Source: CAZCFB01 sp964511535 (GTDB lineage Bacteria > Myxococcota_A > Polyangia > GCA-2747355 > CAZCFB01). Taken from it: 7,508 nucleotides of DNA. A program made the position numbers and the translations under genes. The stretch is from the NCBI GenBank assembly GCA_964511535.1, contig CAZEFW010000261.1, positions 1 to 7,508 on the forward strand. Direction: 5' to 3'. The notes below the pieces were generated by a model that was not told the origin of the DNA, searched no databases, and worked only from the letters and a program-made list of their open reading frames with translations. This document shows, piece after piece, positions 4,688-7,508 of this stretch (the stretch's first letter is position 1; each line of letters opens with the position of its first letter).

Positions 4688-6073
4688 TCAGTCCGTCACT
4701 GACAGGCTCACTGTCAGCTTGCCCGAATTGTCGCCGTAACAGCACACCTTGCTGCCGCAGTACTGACCGTCGTGGAACCCGAGGAACAGCCGGGTGGCCG
4801 CGTCCGGGACCTTGAACTGCTGGATGGTGCCGCTGCCGGTGCCCGAGAGGCCATCGCCTGCGAAGAAGCTCTGGCGCAGGCCCGGGGCCAGGGTGGTGAA
4901 GGTGAGGGAGGGGATGGCCAGGGCAGAAGGCGGAGGATCCTTGGGCACGCTGGCGTCGAGGAACACGCCGCCCAGGTAGCGGCCGGCCTTGCACGTGCAG
5001 CCGGCCAGGCCTCCCAGGCTGGTGAAGGTGCAGCTCTTGGCCTGGGCGATGCCGTCCGCCCCGTTGGCCGGGATATTGGTGCCGTACTTGATCTTGCCGG
5101 TGACCGCGGTGAGCCGCAGCACCCGCCCCTTACCGGGCGGCAGGTCGAGCCGGGTGGGCAGCACCCCCGCGCCGCTGCCTCCCGGGGCGGGCGGGCTCTT
5201 GTGGCCGGCGCCGTAAATGTTCGCCATGCCGGGCACCGTGACCGTGGCTTTGCAGGCGCCCTTGCCATCGCAGGTGCAGCCCCAGGTGGGATCTTTGGTG
5301 CCGTTGGGCGCCTTGGCGCAGGCGCTCTTGCCGGTGGCGCACCAGCTGCCGCAGCTGCCGACGCAGGTGACCATGTTCTTGTAGCTGCTCGTTGCAGCGC
5401 AGGCGCCGCCCTTGCACTGGTAGGTGTCGTACCGTCGCTGGATCACCTGTCCGGCGCACTTGTAGTCCTTGAGCCACCCGTTGAGCGTGCTGCACGGCTT
5501 GCCGCCGCACTTGCCCTGCCCGTCGCATGTGTCGCCCACGGTGCAGCCGTCCTTGTCATCGCACTTGGTGCCCGACGGGGACCAGCCGCTCTGGCAGCAG
5601 CCGCCGGCGCACTTGTCCATTGTGCAGGGATCGCCGTCGTCGCAGTGGATGTCCATGGTGCAGGTGGCGGGGCAAAGATCCGGCTGCATGGCGTCGGGCT
5701 GCAGCAGGTCCGGCGCCTGGAGGTCCGGCGCGGGCAGGTCGGGCGCGGCCAGGTCCGGCAGTGGCAGGTCTGGCGCGGGCAGGTCTGGCGCGGGCAGGTC
5801 CGGCGCGGGCAGATCCGGAGCGGGCAGGTCGCCCAGGCTGCTCAAATCCTGGCTCTGGTCAGGGGCCGGGAGATCTAAAGTCGCCTCCGGCGCTCGATCT
5901 TTCGTCACGTCCAGGGCCATGTCCACCACGCCCTGCTCCCTGGACCCCTGGTCTGGCGAGCCGTCCAGACCCTGAGCGGTCGGCCCGGGATTCGAACAGC
6001 CAACATATAGAAATACAAAGACAATAATCGAGCCGGCGAGGGCTGGTTTCCTGATGCTCCGGGGCATGTCCAT
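4688..6073 (-). CDS. Lipoprotein with PAPDL repeats, Cys-rich region and LecA-like C-terminal domain
   Basis: A 461-residue predicted surface lipoprotein. In order: a signal peptide with a hydrophobic core (11-24) and C26 in LYVGC (Tyr at -3 is atypical); an Asp/Pro-rich linker with nine PAPDL-type repeats (about 81-123); a Cys-rich region (134-275) with myxobacterial-type CDDGDPCTMDKC and KCDDKDGCTVGDTCDG modules; and a beta-rich C-terminal domain (about 282-461) with FFAGDGLSGTGSG, VPDAATRLFLGFHDG and a terminal YGDNSGKLTVSLSV. That end resembles the Ca/galactose-binding loop of Pseudomonas LecA (PA-IL), with D435, D449 and N450 as candidate Ca ligands; homologues known to me are mostly secreted proteins of unknown role. 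Cys439, Cys444 and Cys445 interrupt the loop and may form disulfides. The ATG at 6073 is chosen because GGAGGAG (6087-6081) lies 7 bases upstream; a start at 6103 would add 10 residues before the signal peptide. Carbohydrate binding is plausible, not shown. Confidence 0.82.
   Translation of the reverse strand: MDMPRSIRKPALAGSIIVFVFLYVGCSNPGPTAQGLDGSPDQGSREQGVVDMALDVTKDRAPEATLDLPAPDQSQDLSSLGDLPAPDLPAPDLPAPDLPAPDLPLPDLAAPDLPAPDLQAPDLLQPDAMQPDLCPATCTMDIHCDDGDPCTMDKCAGGCCQSGWSPSGTKCDDKDGCTVGDTCDGQGKCGGKPCSTLNGWLKDYKCAGQVIQRRYDTYQCKGGACAATSSYKNMVTCVGSCGSWCATGKSACAKAPNGTKDPTWGCTCDGKGACKATVTVPGMANIYGAGHKSPPAPGGSGAGVLPTRLDLPPGKGRVLRLTAVTGKIKYGTNIPANGADGIAQAKSCTFTSLGGLAGCTCKAGRYLGGVFLDASVPKDPPPSALAIPSLTFTTLAPGLRQSFFAGDGLSGTGSGTIQQFKVPDAATRLFLGFHDGQYCGSKVCCYGDNSGKLTVSLSVTD
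4699..4717. terminator. Hairpin at the convergent lipoprotein ends
   Basis: CTGACAG (4699-4705) and CTGTCAG (4711-4717) form a perfect 7-bp stem with a 5-base loop. It lies inside the last codons of the minus-strand lipoprotein and 27 bases beyond the stop of the plus-strand one. The gap between the two genes (4672-4687) is only 16 bp of pyrimidine-rich sequence with no hairpin of its own. There is no T-tract on either side, so a terminator role is only possible. Confidence 0.3.
5702..5834 (-). repeat. 15-bp tandem repeat encoding PAPDL units
   Basis: AGGTC (once AGATC) recurs every 15 bp on the plus strand at 5706, 5721, 5736, 5751, 5766, 5781, 5796, 5811 and 5826, nine in-frame units. Translated on the minus strand they give PAPDL with variants PLPDL, AAPDL and QAPDL. 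The repeat lies in the linker between the lipid anchor and the Cys-rich region. Near-identical DNA units point to expansion by slippage, so copy number may vary between strains. Confidence 0.85.
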
Positions 6074-6266
6074 CGGGTATCTCCTCCAGATCAAGCTTCG
6101 CACATCATTCGGAAAATTCCGTTCTGGACAAAAATGACGAGATGCGTTAGACGGACAATCCGGAAACCAAGATGTCGCGCGTAACTCACAAGAACCCTTC
6201 GAATTTTTCCAATTTCAGCTGTTTTCTATCTTCCATTTTCAACCTGGTTAACTGGAGGCAAAACCG
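6074..6266. promoter_or_regulatory. Divergent promoter region between the large lipoprotein and hppA
   Basis: This 193-bp non-coding gap carries the 5' regions of two divergent genes. An inverted repeat CGGAA-AA-TTCCG lies at 6110-6121 and could be an operator; a TCCGGA palindrome follows at 6159-6164. A 7-bp-phased array occupies 6201-6242. Two Shine-Dalgarno sites flank the gap: GGAGGAG (6087-6081, minus) and GGAGG (6254-6258, plus). No convincing sigma-70 -35/-10 pair was found. Confidence 0.35.
6201..6242. repeat. Degenerate 7-bp-phased array upstream of hppA
   Basis: Six consecutive 7-mers can be laid in register, the clearest being TTTTCTA (6222), TCTTCCA (6229) and TTTTCAA (6236), preceded by GAATTTT, TCCAATT and TCAGCTG. 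It is less regular than the other arrays, but has the same period and the same purine/pyrimidine strand asymmetry. It would lie in the leader or promoter of hppA. Confidence 0.4.
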
Positions 6267-7508
6267 ATGAAAGCGTTCTTTCTCTACGGTCCCATTGCGG
6301 CCGCGGTTCTGTCGCTCATCTACGCCTTTGTGAAGGCGTCGTGGGTGGCCAAACAGGATCCTGGCAACGAGCGTATGCAGAACATCGGCAAGTGGATCGC
6401 CGATGGAGCCATGGCGTTCCTTGCCCGTGAGTACAAGGTCCTGGCTATCTTCGTGGTGGCCGTGGCCATCCTGCTCGGCGGCTCCAACGCCAAGCTGCCC
6501 GACTCCAACTTCATGATCGCCGTCTCCTTCATCGTCGGCGCCTTCTGCTCCGCCTTCGCCGGCTACCTCGGCATGAAGGTGGCCACCCAGGCCAACATCC
6601 GCACCGCCGCCGCCGCCCGCGAGGGCCTCAACGGCGCGCTGCAGGTGGCCTTCTCCGGCGGCGCCGTCATGGGCCTCGCGGTTGTCGGCCTCGGCATGCT
6701 CGGCCTCGGCGGCCTGTTCCTGCTCTACAGCACCGTATACGGCACCAGCTTCGCCGCTGACTCCGTGGCCAAGGGCGTCACCGAGATCAACCTGACCCTC
6801 AACGTGCTGTCCGGCTTCTCCCTGGGCGCCTCCTCCATCGCGCTGTTCGCTCGCGTGGGCGGCGGCATCTACACCAAGGCCGCCGACGTCGGCGCCGACC
6901 TGGTGGGCAAGGTCGAGGCCGGCATCCCGGAGGACCACCCCCTGAACCCCGCCACCATCGCGGACAACGTGGGCGACAACGTGGGCGACGTGGCCGGCAT
7001 GGGCGCGGACCTGTTCGAGTCGTACGTCGGCTCCATCATCTCCTCCATGATCCTCGGCACCGCCTGGGCCGTGGCCCTGACCGAGGGCGGCATGGACGGC
7101 ATGAACGCCGTGTACCTGCCGCTGGTCATCGGCGTCATCGGCATCCTCTGCTCCATCATCGGCACCTTCTTCGTCAAGACCAAGGAGGGCGGCAACCCCC
7201 AGACGGCGCTGAACACCGGCACCGCCATCGCCGGCGTGCTGATGGTCATCGGCACCGTGGCCGCCATCTACATGATGTTCCCCAAGGGCGGCATGACGGT
7301 CAAAGACGTGATCACCAGCCAGACGGCCACCTTCCAGTGGTGGGGCCTGGCCGTCGCCATCGCGGGCGGCCTGGCCGCCGGTATGGCCATCGGCTTCGTC
7401 ACCGAGTACTACACTGCCACCGAGAAGCCGCCCGTCGAGGCGATCATCGAGTCCTCCAAGACCGGCCCCGCCACCACCATCATCCAGGGCCTGGCCGTGG
7501 GCATGAAC
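6267..7508 (+). CDS. hppA: Membrane-integral H+-translocating pyrophosphatase, N-terminal part
   Basis: An integral inner-membrane ion pump that couples hydrolysis of pyrophosphate to proton (in some members Na+) export. The reading frame stays open from 6267 to the window edge: 414 codons without stop, of a family usually about 670-800 residues. The hallmark substrate region is present: GGGIYTKAADVGADLVGKVE (198-217) and the Asp-rich IADNVGDNVGDVAGMGADL (231-249), containing the Lys and Asp residues that bind Mg-PPi (K204, D207, D211, E222, D233, D237, D241). Hydrophobic helices alternate along the whole segment, and EYYTATEKPPV (380-390) with TGPATTIIQGLAVGM (399-413) match the family. ATG 6267 has GGAGG (6254-6258) 8 bases upstream, and the N-terminus aligns with TM1 of homologues. 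Oddity: PEDHPLNP (221-228) replaces the common PEDDPRNP. The A/K position deciding K+ dependence lies beyond the window. Confidence 0.95.
   Translation, partial: MKAFFLYGPIAAAVLSLIYAFVKASWVAKQDPGNERMQNIGKWIADGAMAFLAREYKVLAIFVVAVAILLGGSNAKLPDSNFMIAVSFIVGAFCSAFAGYLGMKVATQANIRTAAAAREGLNGALQVAFSGGAVMGLAVVGLGMLGLGGLFLLYSTVYGTSFAADSVAKGVTEINLTLNVLSGFSLGASSIALFARVGGGIYTKAADVGADLVGKVEAGIPEDHPLNPATIADNVGDNVGDVAGMGADLFESYVGSIISSMILGTAWAVALTEGGMDGMNAVYLPLVIGVIGILCSIIGTFFVKTKEGGNPQTALNTGTAIAGVLMVIGTVAAIYMMFPKGGMTVKDVITSQTATFQWWGLAVAIAGGLAAGMAIGFVTEYYTATEKPPVEAIIESSKTGPATTIIQGLAVGMN

Noticed and set aside
5702..5834. The regular 15-bp repeat as a CRISPR array
   Set aside because: The units are contiguous, in frame and without spacers; they encode a Pro/Asp linker.
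4772..5878. A 368-codon plus-strand frame opposite the large lipoprotein
   Set aside because: It is antisense to a protein with signal peptide, repeats and Cys modules, and its repeats are only the complement of the 15-bp PAPDL unit.
6186..6938. A 250-codon minus-strand frame opposite hppA
   Set aside because: It is the shadow of the strongly conserved pyrophosphatase frame and shows only a Gly/His/Ala-rich composition.

Overview
This is a GC-rich bacterial window (intergenic gaps are visibly more AT-rich) with six protein genes plus one gene cut by the right edge. The two lipoproteins have low-complexity Pro/Asp linkers followed by Cys-rich modules of the CDDGDPCT type. Together with the GC content and the membrane pyrophosphatase this suggests Myxococcota or a related former-deltaproteobacterial lineage. 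That is an inference from style, not a phylogenetic placement.

Layout. (1) 82-531 (+): a small Zn-dependent deaminase resembling yeast-type cytosine deaminase. (2) 694-4177 (-): a tightly packed three-gene operon, transcribed right to left: a radical SAM protein with a B12-binding-like N-terminus, a complete FabF-type ketosynthase, and a ketosynthase-like protein lacking all three catalytic residues (a chain-length-factor-like partner). The last two genes overlap by 8 bases; the first two are 3 bases apart. (3) 4303-4671 (+): a small lipoprotein with a six-Cys tail. (4) 4688-6073 (-): a larger lipoprotein with nine PAPDL-type repeats, a Cys-rich region and a C-terminal domain with a LecA (PA-IL)-like signature; it converges on the small lipoprotein gene across a 16-bp gap. 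(5) 6267 to the right end (+): the first 414 codons of hppA, the membrane-integral H+-pumping pyrophosphatase.

How the genes relate. The three-gene operon looks like one biochemical unit: condensation by an active/inactive ketosynthase pair plus a radical SAM modification of an acyl or polyketide product. No ACP, acyltransferase, ketoreductase or dehydratase is in the window, so it would have to borrow them. The two lipoproteins look like cell-envelope surface proteins. The deaminase (pyrimidine salvage) and hppA (bioenergetics) show no obvious functional tie to the rest.

The most unusual non-genic signal is a set of short, 7-bp-phased arrays (units such as GGAACAA, GGAACTA, AGGCTTG, GAACAAA) in every gap longer than about 100 bp, and at the radical SAM/ketosynthase junction, where the array provides the last codons and stop of one gene and the start codon of the next. 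No rRNA, tRNA, CRISPR array or insertion sequence was seen.
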